DNA of 64,000 bases, from NCBI GenBank assembly GCA_005784505.1, contig VCAZ01000001.1, positions 3,158,597 through 3,222,596 on the forward strand, given 5' to 3'. Below, one piece after another: positions 11,411-23,533 of this stretch; the first letter of the stretch is position 1, and each line of letters opens with the position of its first letter. Both the position numbers and the translations under genes were made by a program. The stretch is from Bagarius yarrelli (Eukaryota > Chordata > Actinopteri > Siluriformes > Sisoridae). The notes beneath the pieces were generated by a model. That model worked only from the letters and a program-made list of their open reading frames with translations, had not been told where the DNA came from and ran no database searches.

Positions 11411-13574
11411 AAGCTTTCTGGTACTTGTATGTACTGTATTTTTTTTTCCTTTTCATAATCTGATTTATGCTCATGGCTATGCTTATACTTATTTGTATAT
11501 AATTATTTGATTGTATGTGACGATTGCTAGGGCTGAATTTTAATTTTAACTGTAATTTATATGTTGAATTTTATGTTATCAAATTAAAATTAAAGTAGTT
11601 GCCATAAAAAATAAAAATAGATATATGAATATAGGTATAAGCACATCTATTTGCTACTTATATTTAGGAAGGTGTATTTCAGCAGCTTTTAACTGATCAA
11701 CAGTTTATTGACTCGTACTTAGACTTTGTACTGATTAACTGCATTTAGAACACCATGATGTTTGGACTGAATGTTGTCGCACTTCAGGTACAAACATTTT
11801 TGCCAAAATAAGTACAAATGTGTCCAAATGCCACCATGTATCACATTTAAAAGGGCGTTCATTTCGGCAGATTTATAAATCACTTCAAAACGACTATATA
11901 GTTTGACAGGCCAGATATGAACTCTGGATTATGTACATCAGTCATGCACCTCTAGGAGCTTCTTCTCCACCAGTGGAACCAAATTTCTGTTGGCTGTTTA
12001 ATTTCCCTAGGAGTATGAAAGCTGTCAAAATCTAACTATTTTTAAAAATGAAGTCACTTAAAGGCGAATAAAGCAGTGAAATATGCATTACAGTATATTG
12101 GTATCTTGTGGTGAGCTATTAAACGTCCAAAGTCTCTGCCAGTGTTACAGTCAGTGGTGGAATGGAACTAATTACAAATATTTTACTACAAAAAAATATT
12201 AAGTAGATTGTCTAATTTTTAAATTTTTTATAATTAAATTTTGGTACTTGAGTTATCCACCTGGCTACATTTATTTTTCACAAAGAAATATGTAAATTCA
12301 TCTGTAATATTTATGAGCCAGAGTTAATTTAATTAAGGCTTTAAATAACAAACATTTTCACTATGTTGAAGTTGAACCCTATCATGAATGAATGAATGAA
12401 TGTCAACAGTGTTAGGTGCAGTTTCTGCAGTAACTATATTCCAAAACCTTCTAACAATAGGCCAGGGCCGACCCTGCAATAGGCAATGAGACTTTCCATT
12501 TTCTCTTTTTGCCTGGACAATGACCCTTTTTACAGTAGTCATTGTCAGAAAGCAGCTGTACACAATCAAAGAGATGCAAATGAACCAGAAATCAGTTTGT
12601 CCCTGATGAGCAAGCCGAGGGTGACGGTGGCAAGGAAAAACTCCCCGAGACGGAATAGGAAGAAACCTTGAGAGAAACCAGACTCAACAGAGAACCCGTC
12701 CTCATTTGGGTGAAAAACAGGTATTAGGAATTATGCAGTTACACTGTGCGTGTAATAATCCTAAGTCCTCCAAGAACAGCTGGAACAACTTTATGACAGA
12801 ATGGAAACGTCCTCGGTCACCCAGGTGGACGCTGTCACAATTTGACAGAAATATTTGCAAGTCTTGTGTTTTTGCATGTTTAATAAGTTCATATATCTTT
12901 GAGCATAATAGTGTTTCAATAATTTTTTTGCCATACAATCTGTCATCGATTAATATTTAATATGCTTTTTTTAGACTAGGGCACACATTAATGTTTTTGT
13001 GTACAACCATCAATATAAGAACACAAATCTGGTCAATTATCAACAATCAACACCTGTTTAATTAGAATTGAATTATTTTATTATTAAACATTTTTTACAA
13101 ATCTAAAGTACAACATATAACAGCAAGACAGGATTCCCTGAATTTACACAGATATGAATTGTTGCTTTCTCTGAAAACATTGAGAGGATATGGAATCGCC
13201 ATTTTTTTAGCTTTACTTCTGTCATTTAGTGACATAAAACCTCTCATAAACAGACTAATGGAAGATTTTTTTTGCAAACTTCACCTTACAAACACCAGAC
13301 TAATTGGAATCTTGGGGGTCGTTCTAGGTAGTTTTATTTAAGCAATAGCACACAAGCAAAAGTGTGATTATACTGAATACTGGCACAGCTATAATTCATT
13401 ATAGGGAATGTAGGTACAATATGACAGTTCACTCTGCTAGCCAGAAGAAGCCATTCTGTCTGCAGTGTATGCCGTCTTATGGTAATAGAGAGAAAACAAG
13501 GACAAGAAAAATAATGGAACATTCAGCAGCTAATATTTCTCATTAAAAAAGAAAAAGGCATTAGGGGATTGGTG
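11411..13574. other. AT-rich intergenic
   Basis: It holds the possible repeat at 12365-12720 and, at 12150-12260, words such as ggtggaatggaact and acttgagttatcc like those at 5430. Otherwise nothing is recognised. The same is true of 13800-14112 and 14200-14843 (a (TTA)n run at 14754-14775). Confidence 0.5.
12365..12720 (+). repeat. possible dispersed fish repeat
   Basis: A stretch with agggtgacggtggcaaggaa, aaactccccgagac and ccttgagagaaaccagactc resembles a repeat I recall as common in fish genomes; element class is unknown. A (GAAT)n run leads it. Confidence 0.4.
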
Positions 13575-13589
13575 AGAAGGCTGCACACA

Positions 13590-13790
13590 TGCACTTTATG
13601 TCTATTCTGAGGTTGCACACACGCACTTTATGTCTATTCTGTTCAGTGGTTTTTTTTTGTTTTGTGAAATTCTGTGTTTTGTGTAGTACCAGGGGGTCGT
13701 GGAGAAACGTTATCTCATTTCACTGTGTACTGCATCTGCTATATATGGTTGAAATGACAATAAAGCTCCTTGAACTTGAATTTGAAGAGG
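13590..13790 (+). mobile_element. LINE 3' tail, same family as 11200-11400
   Basis: It shares ggttgcacacacgcacttta, the cgttatctcatttcactgtg region, tactgcatctgcta and a gaaatgacaataaag end. The opening cacacatgcactttatgtct motif is duplicated at 13584 and 13617. Confidence 0.6.
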
Positions 13791-14112
13791 GCTTGTGATG
13801 ATAAATGCTATAGAGCTTGCACACATCAAGTTCAGATATTTTCAGCATGTTTTTGAAGTGAGGTCCTAAAAGCCTTCACTTCCATGTCATAATAACAACA
13901 ATTTGTTGACAATTTGTTGATCTAATACTATATTACTGCAATACCCCTCTGGCTCGGTTTACTCTCATATCCTCCAGCAGCAGTTTACTTTAAATCTAAT
14001 AACCTCGCTAGTGCTACTGATATGACTATTCATCCGGTGACATCTGAGTCATCTTGAGTCATAGATCACACTTAGGTACACTTAACCCCTATAGGCTATT
14101 TAAAGTGAACAA

Positions 14113-14195
14113 GTGGGCCGGTGCTGTGGTGTAGTGGGTTAAGGCGCTGGCACCCATATGCGGAAGTCGAACCCGGGTTCGATTATTATATTTTC
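14113..14195 (+). mobile_element. SINE-D head fragment
   Basis: It reads gggccggtgctgtggtgtag, then gggttaaggc and gggttcgatt. It is truncated soon after the B box. Confidence 0.7.
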
Positions 14196-15127
14196 TTTTT
14201 TCTGAGAAGCTCTTTAACATGGCTGTGATGAGTTGTCAAGGCCAATATGGCTGCCGAGTGATTTCCAATTAGCAGTCAGTACAGCGTGGTAGAACACTCC
14301 ATGCCTTAAAGAACACATGTTTTTCAATCAATTTCCTGAGCCCTGAAAAGCTCAAACTGGTTCTCCCATCCAAGGCACTAATCTGAAAGAAAGAGCTCTA
14401 CAAACATCTAAAACCATAAGAAAACTCTGCAGAGAAAAGAATAGGCTCCGAGAGAAGAATAAACTCTTACAACTCCCACAGGGACAGGCGAAGGACGAGG
14501 CAGGTTTTTTTTTTTCATCGAAACATTTCCAAGCTTCATAAACTTCACTTCTTACATCACATAAAGGCAGCGGCTACAATAATCTGTGACACACTGAAGC
14601 TACCGAATAACTGAACATCTATAAACCAGTTATAACCTCAGTGTATTTTACAGAACTCAATTTAAACACCAAATACGTGTGTCGCCTTTTTTGAGGCAAC
14701 AGTTTTCAGTATTGGATTTTACCCAGGATTCTGGACACATTTGTGTCTGTGGCTTATTATTATTATTATTATTATGTAATAATGGGAAACAGGATGTTTA
14801 TACAGTGTTCTGACATCAGTTGTGCATACAAAGTGCTTACAGATCCATCATCTATGATTAATGACATTCTTAGATTCTGCCAGCGTGACTTTACCTGTTT
14901 TTTTGTTTTTTTTAAATCTGTTGATTCTATTTTTCCGTATGTAAATCCAATGTTGACATTTACATATTTTTCATAGTTTATCAGACACCATTAATCAACA
15001 TCTACTTTAAAAACATACGTACTTTGTTTTAAGACACCATTTTCTCTTTCACTCGATCCTGCTCTAAAACCGCCAAAGTGACTTCTTTTGCAACACTTCT
15101 TGTAGTGGAAAACAGTTTGCCCAACGG

Positions 15128-15309
15128 TAATAGCGAAATGGTAGCACAGTGGTTAAGGTGTTGGGCTGCTTATTGGAAGATCAGGGTTCAATTCCCAGTA
15201 CCACCAAGTTACCACTGCTGGGCCTCTGAGCAAAGCCCTTAAATTGCCTATTTGTTCAAAAAAGATAAATGTAAGTTGCTCTGGATGAGGATGTCTGCCA
15301 AATGTAAAT
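15128..15309 (+). mobile_element. SINE-B copy in duplicated block
   Basis: The head tagcacagtggttaaggtgt, B box and ctctggatgaggatgtctgc tail are present. It lies within the 14844-15375 duplication and pairs with 17498. Confidence 0.8.
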
Positions 15310-15337
15310 GGGGGAGATGGTGGCTCAGTGGTTAAGA

Positions 15338-15371
15338 CAGAGAGAGAAAGACAGAAGACAGAGAGAGAGAT
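15338..15371. repeat. (GA)n-rich tracts
   Basis: A GA-rich tract lies at 15338-15371, and its paralogue at 17698-17762 is longer; both end the duplicated block. Confidence 0.85.
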
Positions 15372-15534
15372 TATTAAGTTTAAATAAGCATGGCTTTATT
15401 TTAAAGTACTGTTACTTATTTATAAGTCACTCAATGGCCTGTAGGACCTAAATATATTTCAGATATGCTCTCTGAATATCAACCAATCGGATCTCTCAAA
15501 TGATTAGAATCAAGTCAGTTACACATACCAAGGC

Positions 15535-16095
15535 AGGGGTCGGCAACCCGCAGCTCCGGAGCCGCATGTGGCTCTTTTATCCTTCGGCTGCAGCTCCCTG
15601 TGGCTTTGGAAAAAAATAATGAGAATAAATAATGAGTATTTAATTCATATTTATTTTAGTTCATTTAGTTTTATTTAGTTCCCTTTTTTAAATAATTCTA
15701 AATTTGGTAATCTTGTAACAATAAAATAAAAAAATGTCTTTACTCATTTGTCGCATATGCAACATTGATACAAACATTAATTAGGAAATAAGAGGGTATA
15801 GAAGATGAAGGGTAATGAATGAATGAATGAATGAATGAATGAATTTTATGAGACAGTACACTTCATCCCAGCGTTTTTCCTAAAGTTCAAAATATCTTTA
15901 TATTCTATATAATATCTTTTACATTTTCGGTGTAGTATTTCATTAATTTTATAAATACATAGCATAACATAGCATTAAGTTAAAAATGATATATGCAGTT
16001 ATTTCTCATTTCAGATGTTAAAAAGTCTTTGTGGTTCCCTTTTTTTTCTGTAGGAAACTGGCTTAAATGGCTCTTTGAGTGTTAAAGGGTGTAAC
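15535..16095 (+). mobile_element. hAT-like non-autonomous element
   Basis: It begins ggggtcggcaacccgcagct...ccgcatgtggctcttt and ends with aaatggctctttgagtgtta, a layout seen in many fish hAT non-autonomous elements. It encloses a DANA-like SINE 3' remnant (15786-15843) and TGAA repeats. Target-site duplications were not resolved. Confidence 0.5.
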
Positions 16096-16129
16096 AAGGA
16101 ATAATGGGAATCTGCTTTTAGCTATTATG

Positions 16130-16392
16130 CAGCCTGCAGTTAGAACCAGCTACCAGAAGAAATCAGATGTGTTAAATCAGTAGCCATCTTTAAATCCAGA
16201 CTCCAAACACATCTGTTTAGTTCTGCATTCACTGAATGAGCGCTGTGCTACGTCTGAACTGGCTATAATCATTCTATATAACTGTTTTCATTTATTTAAA
16301 TTCTCTGTTTTTTCTTATGTATAGCACTTTTAATTACCACTATGTATTAAATGTGCTATATAAATAAACTTCGCCTTGCTTTGCCTTGCCTA
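16130..16392 (+). mobile_element. L2/Rex-like LINE 3' end
   Basis: It contains ccagactccaaacacatctg, a tail with tgtgctatataaataaactt and a terminal run of cttgccttgc type. This is a common fish LINE 3' end with a short direct-repeat tail. Confidence 0.6.
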
Positions 16393-16792
16393 GATATTAA
16401 AAAAATGCCTATGAAATACTTTGCATTTAAAAGTCTTGAGCTGTTTTTATTCCAAACACTAAAATTATTTTTAGTGTCAAATGACAGCAGTTTTTTTCCG
16501 AATATTGTATTGCCTTGATTTATTTCCTAAGAGATTCGGGCTTTAAATAAAAAATAATAAAACCTAAAAAATAAAAGTATTACATTATATTAATACAAAA
16601 TTGTTGCACACAGTCGTGGTTTGACTCATAGAAGATCATCTTAAAAGATATCAACTTTATTGTTAGTGTTGCAGAAAGATAAAATTTTCTTTTGTTACAT
16701 ATAATTTGTATGAAACTAAAAGCTATATTTAACCAGCACAAATTCAGAAGATAATAGATTGAATATAACTGGAAGGGTATACAGTATATACT

Positions 16793-16988
16793 GGGGGAAG
16801 TGTTAGCGCAGTGGTTAAGGTGTTGGACTGCTAATTAGAAGATCGGGGTTTGTGTCCCAGCACCACCAAGTTGCCAATGCTGGGCCCCTGAGCAAGGCCC
16901 TTAACCCCCAATTGCTCAGTTGTATAAAAGAGATAAAAATGTAAGTCGCTCTGGATAAGGACGTCTGCCAAATACTGTGAATGTAAAT
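16793..16988 (+). mobile_element. SINE-B copy, full length
   Basis: It runs from gggaagtgttagcgcagtgg to the tail ctctggataaggacgtctgc plus actgtgaatgtaaatt. Confidence 0.8.
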
Positions 16989-17224
16989 TTACTATTCATT
17001 TATCTCTAAAGTGAGATTAGTAAATGTCCATCAATATCCAAAACTCAAGTTTCAGCATTTCTGTGTCCTCCACACGCCTTGCTTTTCACTTATTTCTCTT
17101 CCTTTCTCTCTCATCCATCACTGTGATCTGTTTATCGTCTTCCTCCTGACATAGAAGCTTGTGGCAGTTACTTTCCAGATTATCTGGAACCTCTACCTTT
17201 GATGCTGAAAGTGATTCCAACGCT

Positions 17225-17765
17225 CACATCATCTATGATTAATGACATTCTTGGATTCTGCCAGCGTAAATTTACCTGTTTTTTTTTCTTTCTTAAATCT
17301 GTTGGTTCCATTTTTCCGTACGTAAATCTTATGTTGACATTTACATATTTTTTGTAGTTTATCAGACACCATTAATTAATATCTACTTTAAAAACATACA
17401 TAAAACATACATGCTTTACTCGATCCTGCTCTAAAACCACCAAAGCGACTTCTTTTAAAACACTTCTTGTAGTGGAAAACAGTCTTGCTCAACTGTAATG
17501 GGGAAGTGGTAGCACAGTGGTTAACGTGTTGGGCTGCTAATTGGAAGATCAGGGTTCGATTCCCAGTACCACCAAGTTACCACCTGGTCCTTAACCCCCA
17601 ATTGTCTATTTGTTTTTTAAAAAAAAAGATAAATGTAAGTTGCTCTGGATAAGGACGTCTGCCAAATGTAAATGGGGGAGATGGTGGCTCAATGGTTAAG
17701 AGAGAGAGAGAGAGAATGAGGGAAAGAAAGAAAGACAGGATAGAGACAGAGAGAGAGAGAAAAGG
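17225..17765 (+). repeat. segmental duplication, copy 2
   Basis: It is the direct-orientation partner of 14844-15375, about 2.4 kb away. Confidence 0.9.
17498..17674 (+). mobile_element. SINE-B copy in duplicated block
   Basis: It is the paralogue of 15128-15309, with a 20-bp loss in the middle. Confidence 0.8.
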
Positions 17766-17769
17766 ATTA

Positions 17770-18700
17770 TTAGGTGTATTGTTGTTGGGTTTAAATGAGC
17801 ATGGGTTAATTCTATGTGCTTATACTCTGGTTTATCAGTGCAGCCATATATAAATGTTGTAGACGTCTAGAGAAAGTCTGTCCTCACATTGGGATATCTG
17901 GTATATTTTAAGTGCAAAATTTGAAGTGGTATTTAATAATGATGGAAAAATGGCATGCTCGGCACTGTAATTATATACATTATGTTGTAAATTAATGTGC
18001 CGTGTCTAAAAAAAAAGGGGAAAAATCTTCCTTTGAATATTTTCACAACAGGATCTTAGATTGTCAAGCAAGATTAGATCACATTAACATAATAATAGCT
18101 AATTGGTTATGGAGAGCTTCATCATGCGCAAAGGACAGATGGGCAGTCCTTATCTTCCACCTTCCTCATGCATGAGCTCACAGATGCCAGTGTGGCTGTA
18201 ATTACTGGTAGGAGAATCATTTTTTTTCCTTAATGATAAGGAACGAAATTATTCTTTAATCATTAAGGAACACAACCACCTGGTCAAATCATGGGCATCT
18301 GTGATCATGGGCTTCTTTCGCTATCTTGTTTACTTATTTGATGTGTGACACCTGCCCTAAATTTGCTTTAGTATCTATAATTAAATATTGCTTTCTTAAG
18401 GGCGCAAAGGTGGGAAACAAATCTATTAATCCCAATTTATCTTGTAAAAAAACAGCCAACTGTTCAGCCAACATCTACCATGTGTCTACCAAAAAACGTC
18501 AAGCACTGTCAGGACAACCTTTATCTTTATAACTGGGTCCTAATGCAACAGCGTTTTGCTTAATAACTCAAACTCAAACTTAAAAAATTGCAGGTTGTCT
18601 ATTGGTCACAGCACATGGACATTTAAAAGAAAAAAGCAAGGTTATCCGTGTTTAGGTCTCTCGTCTATTCCTGCCATTAATCAACAACTTTGCTGGATAC
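17770..18700. other. intergenic, possible conserved noncoding segment
   Basis: Apart from the hairpin and segment near 18050-18270 nothing is recognised; 19831-20399 and 21081-21546 are equally plain. Confidence 0.5.
18227..18270. repeat. hairpin in a possible conserved noncoding segment
   Basis: ttccttaatgat-type arms (about 18226-18237 and 18259-18270) are exact reverse complements over 12 bp. The surrounding 18050-18270 is unlike the neighbouring repeats and holds TAATT/ATTA words. Confidence 0.5.
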
Positions 18701-18705
18701 TGTAA

Positions 18706-18960
18706 ACACGGCAGGACTTAGACCGTCCTACTGATCTGCCAGGTCACCCTGTTGCCTTGCTGTCATTGTACAACTCATATTTGACTGTGGCATCGTGCAC
18801 ATGGTATTAGTAATGTATGTAGAATAGTAAAAAAAAAAAGATGTAATTTGTCAACCAGTTTTTGTTAATAGAAAATGTTAACGTAATCATTGGAATGGCG
18901 CCATTAAAACTGTTAGCACACGCTACCTGCTTTTGTATCTATCAGAAATATATAAACAGT
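18706..18960 (+). repeat. local duplication, copy 1
   Basis: It shares ggcaggacttaga, tgatctgccaggtca, gtggcatc and acctgcttttgtatctatc with 19028-19345 in the same order. Confidence 0.85.
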
Positions 18961-19027
18961 GGGGTTGGTAGCTGATTGGTTCAGCTGTTGGACTGACATT
19001 GATCGAAAACTTTGTGGGTTATTTCGA

Positions 19028-19345
19028 ACATGGCAGGACTTAGATTGTCCTGCTGATCTGCCAGGTCATCCTGTTGCCCTGCTGTCACAGTAGAACTCAT
19101 ATTTGGCTGTGGCATCATGCACATGGTATTAGTTATTTATGTAGAATAGGAAAAAAAAAGCTTTTTATTGAAATATTCAGTCACGCCATGAAAAAAAAAA
19201 AGACGAAATTTGCGGATCGTTTTTAAAGGAAATTTCAATTATTAGATTAGATTAGATTAGATTAGATATTAGTCAATTATTCAATGGATTATTAGAAATA
19301 TTAGCACACACTACCTGCTTTTGTATCTATCGGAAATATAAACAG
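19028..19345 (+). repeat. local duplication, copy 2
   Basis: It is the partner of 18706-18960. It carries extra sequence including a (TTAGA)n run at 19241-19266. Confidence 0.85.
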
Positions 19346-19489
19346 CTCATTGGTTAGGGTGTTGGACTGCTGATCAAAAGATTGTGAGCACTACAAAGTT
19401 ACTAAGCAAGGAGCCCCAACCCCCCAGTGGATAAGTGAGGTTAATAAAAGTCAGTCTGAAAAAGGGAATCAAATGTCAGAAAGGAAATG

Positions 19490-19830
19490 CAATTTTAAGT
19501 GATTCATATATATATTTTACATATATTTGGCCATTTTGCCTTTATTTATAGAACAGACGGAGATGAAATGGGGGAGATAGAGAGAGGGGGTGGTACCAGA
19601 AAGGACCCGAGCCAGAATCAAACCCAGGTCGCCAGAGCGCAACTGCGCATGTGGGTGCCGGCGCCATGGTGTAGCGGGTTAAGGAGCCGGCACTCACATG
19701 AGCAGTTGCGCCCCTTCTCTATCTCCCCAATTTCATCTCTGTCTGTCCTATAAATAAAGGCAAAATGGCCAAAAATTAGCTTTTTAAAAAAAGAAATGTA
19801 ATGTAAAATATAGTGAATCACTTAAAATTG
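19490..19830. mobile_element. head-to-head SINE-D palindrome
   Basis: Two oppositely oriented copies of the same tRNA-derived SINE meet at about 19655-19670. The outer 17 bp (19490-19506 and 19814-19830) are exact reverse complements. Inside them are near-matching arms such as ggccattttgcctttattta and its complement, and gatgaaatgggggagataga and its complement. The unique centre holds an A-box-like ggtgtagcgggttaagg. Confidence 0.8.
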
Positions 19831-20399
19831 TGTTTTGTACTTTTTTTTTTTTTTTTTTTTACAGAAACTGTGTAGCAAGAATGTTTTTAATAGCATGCAC
19901 AGCAGGCTCACTGGCATCCCTGTGGGTTTTAAAGTAATAAATGATTTCTGACATTTGAGACACACATCTTATCCACCTACTTAAGAAATTTGCTATTTTA
20001 ATATATACTTAGTGACTCATTGACTATTCAATTTCATTTTATTCGTAAAGTTATTTTGGGTTATTTCTGTAAAATCACAAGCGATGACACTAGTCAGTTT
20101 GTTGTATACTGCTTGTTGTTGACTGTATGCACTACAGAGCACAACATTGGCTGCCAGAGGCCCCATATCACATGGCTATAGGTCAGAGAAAGCTGTTAGG
20201 AATAGTATATATGGAAGAATATGATTTATTACTCTGGACATTAAAACAGCTTGTGTTCCAAATGCTGTGATGGCAATAGAGGGGGAGAGGCCTTGGCCCA
20301 CCTAAAATAAGGATCTACTACAGCAAAAGCTCAGCTATCTGAGGGTTCATGAAAGGGTTCATAATAAAATACTCTTGTGCCATAAGAATAGATGTGATA

Positions 20400-20502
20400 A
20401 ATCTATCTATCTAATCTGCCTGTCTGTCTGTCTGTCTGTCTGCCTGCCTATCTCTCTATCTTTCTGTCTGTCTGTTTATTTATCTATCTGTCTGCCTGCC
20501 TG

Positions 20503-20593
<91 letters not shown>

Positions 20594-20658
20594 CTCTATC
20601 TCTCTATCTATCGGTCTGTCGGTCTGTCTGTTTATTTATCTATCTGTCTGCCTGCCTG

Positions 20659-20755
<97 letters not shown>

Positions 20756-20852
20756 AGGTCCGTCTGTCTGTTTACATTTACAGCGATCCAAAACCTTAAC
20801 CACTGAACTACTACTTCCCATCTGTCTATGTCTATTGGTCTATCTGTCTGTT

Positions 20853-20889
<37 letters not shown>

Positions 20890-20998
20890 ATCTATCTATC
20901 TATCTATAGGTCCGTCTGTCTGTTTACATTTACAGCGATCCAAAACCTTAACCACTGAACTACTACTTCCCATCTGTCTATTGGTCTGTCTGTCTGTT

Positions 20999-21055
<57 letters not shown>

Positions 21056-21078
21056 TTATTTATCTATCTATCTATCAC
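20400..21078. repeat. (TATC)n compound microsatellite with embedded SINE-B piece
   Basis: Long (TATC)n runs are mixed with TGTC and TGCC. A block from taggtccgtctgtctgttta through taaccactgaactactactt occurs twice (about 20754 and 20906). It contains the ends of a SINE-B element. Confidence 0.95.
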
Positions 21079-21546
21079 TGCACATACAGTATAGCTGACG
21101 GTGGCAGTCGGACTCTGCAATGCTGACTATGTTGGATTAGAGCCCATCAGCCTGGGACAGGACAGATGCACTGGCTCATAACTGGTCTAACCATCTACTG
21201 GCTGAGAAATAAAAAGTGATGTAAATGTGTATGTAGAGCCCATTACCCACCACCCCAACACTGACAGCATCTCATTAGGGACTTATAACTTATTATAACT
21301 TATATTATATAACTTATAAGTGTTCTAAAGAAAAAGGTTGTTTTAAGTGCTACACAATACTGGAAATTGGTGTGACTAAAATCTAATGAGCACATTTTAA
21401 AAAAGAGTCCCTGCCTTAGCATCAGGTCTGCATTGCAGGAGTGGGAGAATGCTGTGATATTTGAGGTGCTGAATATCAAAAACTGTTAATAGATTCTCAC
21501 TGTGAGATGCGCTTTTCGAGACATAACCGTTCAACCTGTTGATCTG

Positions 21547-22200
21547 TAACGTTCATGGGTTTTGGTTTCATGTTTTCATGTTCAATGTCTATATTTAATG
21601 TTCTTTTATTTTATGTTTATGTTTTTAAGTTTGTGTTAGGTTCATGCTTTTGGGTTCTTGTTTCATGTTTTGTTATGTTTAATGTTTACGTATCATGTTG
21701 TTTTGTTCATGTTAATATTTATGTCGATTGTTTATGTGTACACTAAGCTGTGCTAAGATTCATGTTTATTGTTTATGTCTATGCTAAGCTAAGCTAGTCA
21801 AGTCAGTTCTTATTTAATGCTTTTGTTTTATTTTCTGGTTGGTATTTGTCATGTGATCCTTGTTTCCTTTTGTCTCTCCTGTCATGTGCTACCTCTTGTT
21901 CTTGTGTATTGTTGTCATAGGTTAGTTTGGTCACGTGTTCCTTATTGTTTTGCAGGTGTTTCTTGTTTATATACCCTCTTGTAGCCTTGTGTCTTTGTGG
22001 TTTGTTGCGTTATGTACTACTGTGGTGAGTTCCTGTTGGTGGCCATGCAAGTGTTGGTGGCCATGCAAGTGTTGACGGTTAGTATTTGTGTTCATGTTTA
22101 GTCAAAGTAAATTTAGTTGACGTATATTGCCATCTTGTAAATAAACTGCACCTTGGGGGCTAAAAATACCTCTCGAGTCAGTGGAGTTGTTAGTTTACAT
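21547..22200 (+). mobile_element. LTR-like block (possible solo LTR)
   Basis: It starts TGTAACGTTCATG and ends GTTAGTTTACA. It is T-rich, has a TATA-like tttatatacc at about 21966, and aataaact at about 22140 could act as a poly(A) signal. No flanking duplication is evident, so this is tentative. The first half has a degenerate ttcatgttt periodicity. Confidence 0.4.
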
Positions 22201-22298
22201 TATTCCTCCTTTAACCTGCATTAATTTAGTAATTTTGTAATTGTAGTATTTTTTTTCTGCACAATAGATCACAATAAACGTTTTTTTTCTTGCATTGT

Positions 22299-22436
22299 AG
22301 TTTACATTTGCAGCATTTGGCAGATGCCCTTATCCAGAGCGGCTTACAATATTCCTTGTTATACAACTGAGCAATTGGGGGGTTAAGGGCCTTGCTTAAG
22401 GGCCCAGCAACAGTGGCTTGATGGAGCTGGGAATCG
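22299..22436 (-). mobile_element. SINE-B copy, head truncated
   Basis: The tail (gcagatgcccttatccagag) and middle are clear. It runs into a short tandem of gaatcgtca (22433-22465). Confidence 0.75.
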
Positions 22437-23151
22437 TCAGAATCGTCAGAATCGACAGAATCGTCCTATATTAAATAATAGTTATGGGTATCAAGAATAA
22501 GAATCATATCCAAACTATCAATTCTTCTTTAAAAAAAAAATTGGTGGAATAACACAGGGTGGAATTTATGCTGACAAAATTATTTAGGATGTAACTAAGC
22601 AACAGAAAAGCCATCTGATTTTGGTGCTTTTTTTTTTTAACTGTCTGTATTAACGACATCAGATTTAGAAGTGTGATTGACAGATTCACAAGTGAGAACA
22701 TGGTGTGTTCTGTAGGAAGAAAACAAAGACGTACTCACTGTTATGCGCTGAAGTGCATGTAGTAATTAGGAGTGTTAGATGAGAGCGTTGAGCATTCTGG
22801 GCTGCAGTGGCTATGGATCTCTATTGTAAGCGTGCAATCACTTTTCAACTAATTAACAGCTACTTTTACTTATTAAAGTTCCTCTGTTGTTAAGGAGATC
22901 GTTAGTCAAACGGGAAATGCACAAGGGTGGAACAAATTTGGCAGTTTTGCATATTTGAATTGGGAGCTGACACCAGTATTTAAATAATTTAACCTACTTT
23001 AGTTTAGTATTACGCAGGAGGGAATCTTTAGTGATTATGGAACATTTTATTTAGCAACGGAATCAGTAACGATATTTTCTGACTCATTTTCTTCTATAAA
23101 TTTAGCTAGTTTATTTTATGAAAGATGTTCAAACTAAGAAAGGATTTAGGA

Positions 23152-23533
23152 GAAGTGGTAGTGCAGAGGTTAAGGTGTTGAACTGCTAATTGGTAGATTA
23201 TTGGTTTGATTCCCAGCACCACCAGGTAGAAGAGATAAATGTAATGTTCAGGGGCAGTAGTGGCTCAAATGGTTAAGGTGCTGAGTTGCTGATCTGGAGA
23301 CCAGGTTCAAGCCCCACCACCGGCAAGCCAACCACTGTTGGGTCCCTTAACCCTTCCTGCTCCAGGGGCGCTGTATCATAGCTGACCCTGCGCTCTGACC
23401 CCAACTTACTAAGATAGGATATGCAAAAAAAAAGAATTTCACTGTGCTGTAAAAAGTACATATGACAAAATAAAGGAATTTACATGCAAGTCTCTCTGGA
23501 TAAGGGCGTCCGCCAAAATTCTGTAAATGTGAA
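23152..23533 (+). mobile_element. SINE-B copy split by a SINE-C
   Basis: The head and B box are at 23152-23246 and the tail ctctggataagggcgtccgc at 23487-23533, interrupted by the SINE-C at 23247-23486. Confidence 0.75.
23247..23486 (+). mobile_element. SINE-C copy nested in a SINE-B
   Basis: A full-length element from ggggcagtagtggctcaaat to the gacaaaataaaggaattt tail sits inside a SINE-B copy whose two parts resume on each side. Confidence 0.8.

Larger units (their letters stand above)
14844..15375 (+). repeat. segmental duplication, copy 1
   Basis: It starts with catcatctatgattaatgac and includes ccagcgtgactttacctgtt, a ctcgatcctgctctaaaacc region and the SINE-B. It matches 17225-17765 in the same order. 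Indels and substitutions are moderate. Confidence 0.9.

Noticed and set aside
20375..21094. Long open frames rich in SIYL repeats
   Set aside because: They are translations of the (TATC)n microsatellite, not genes.
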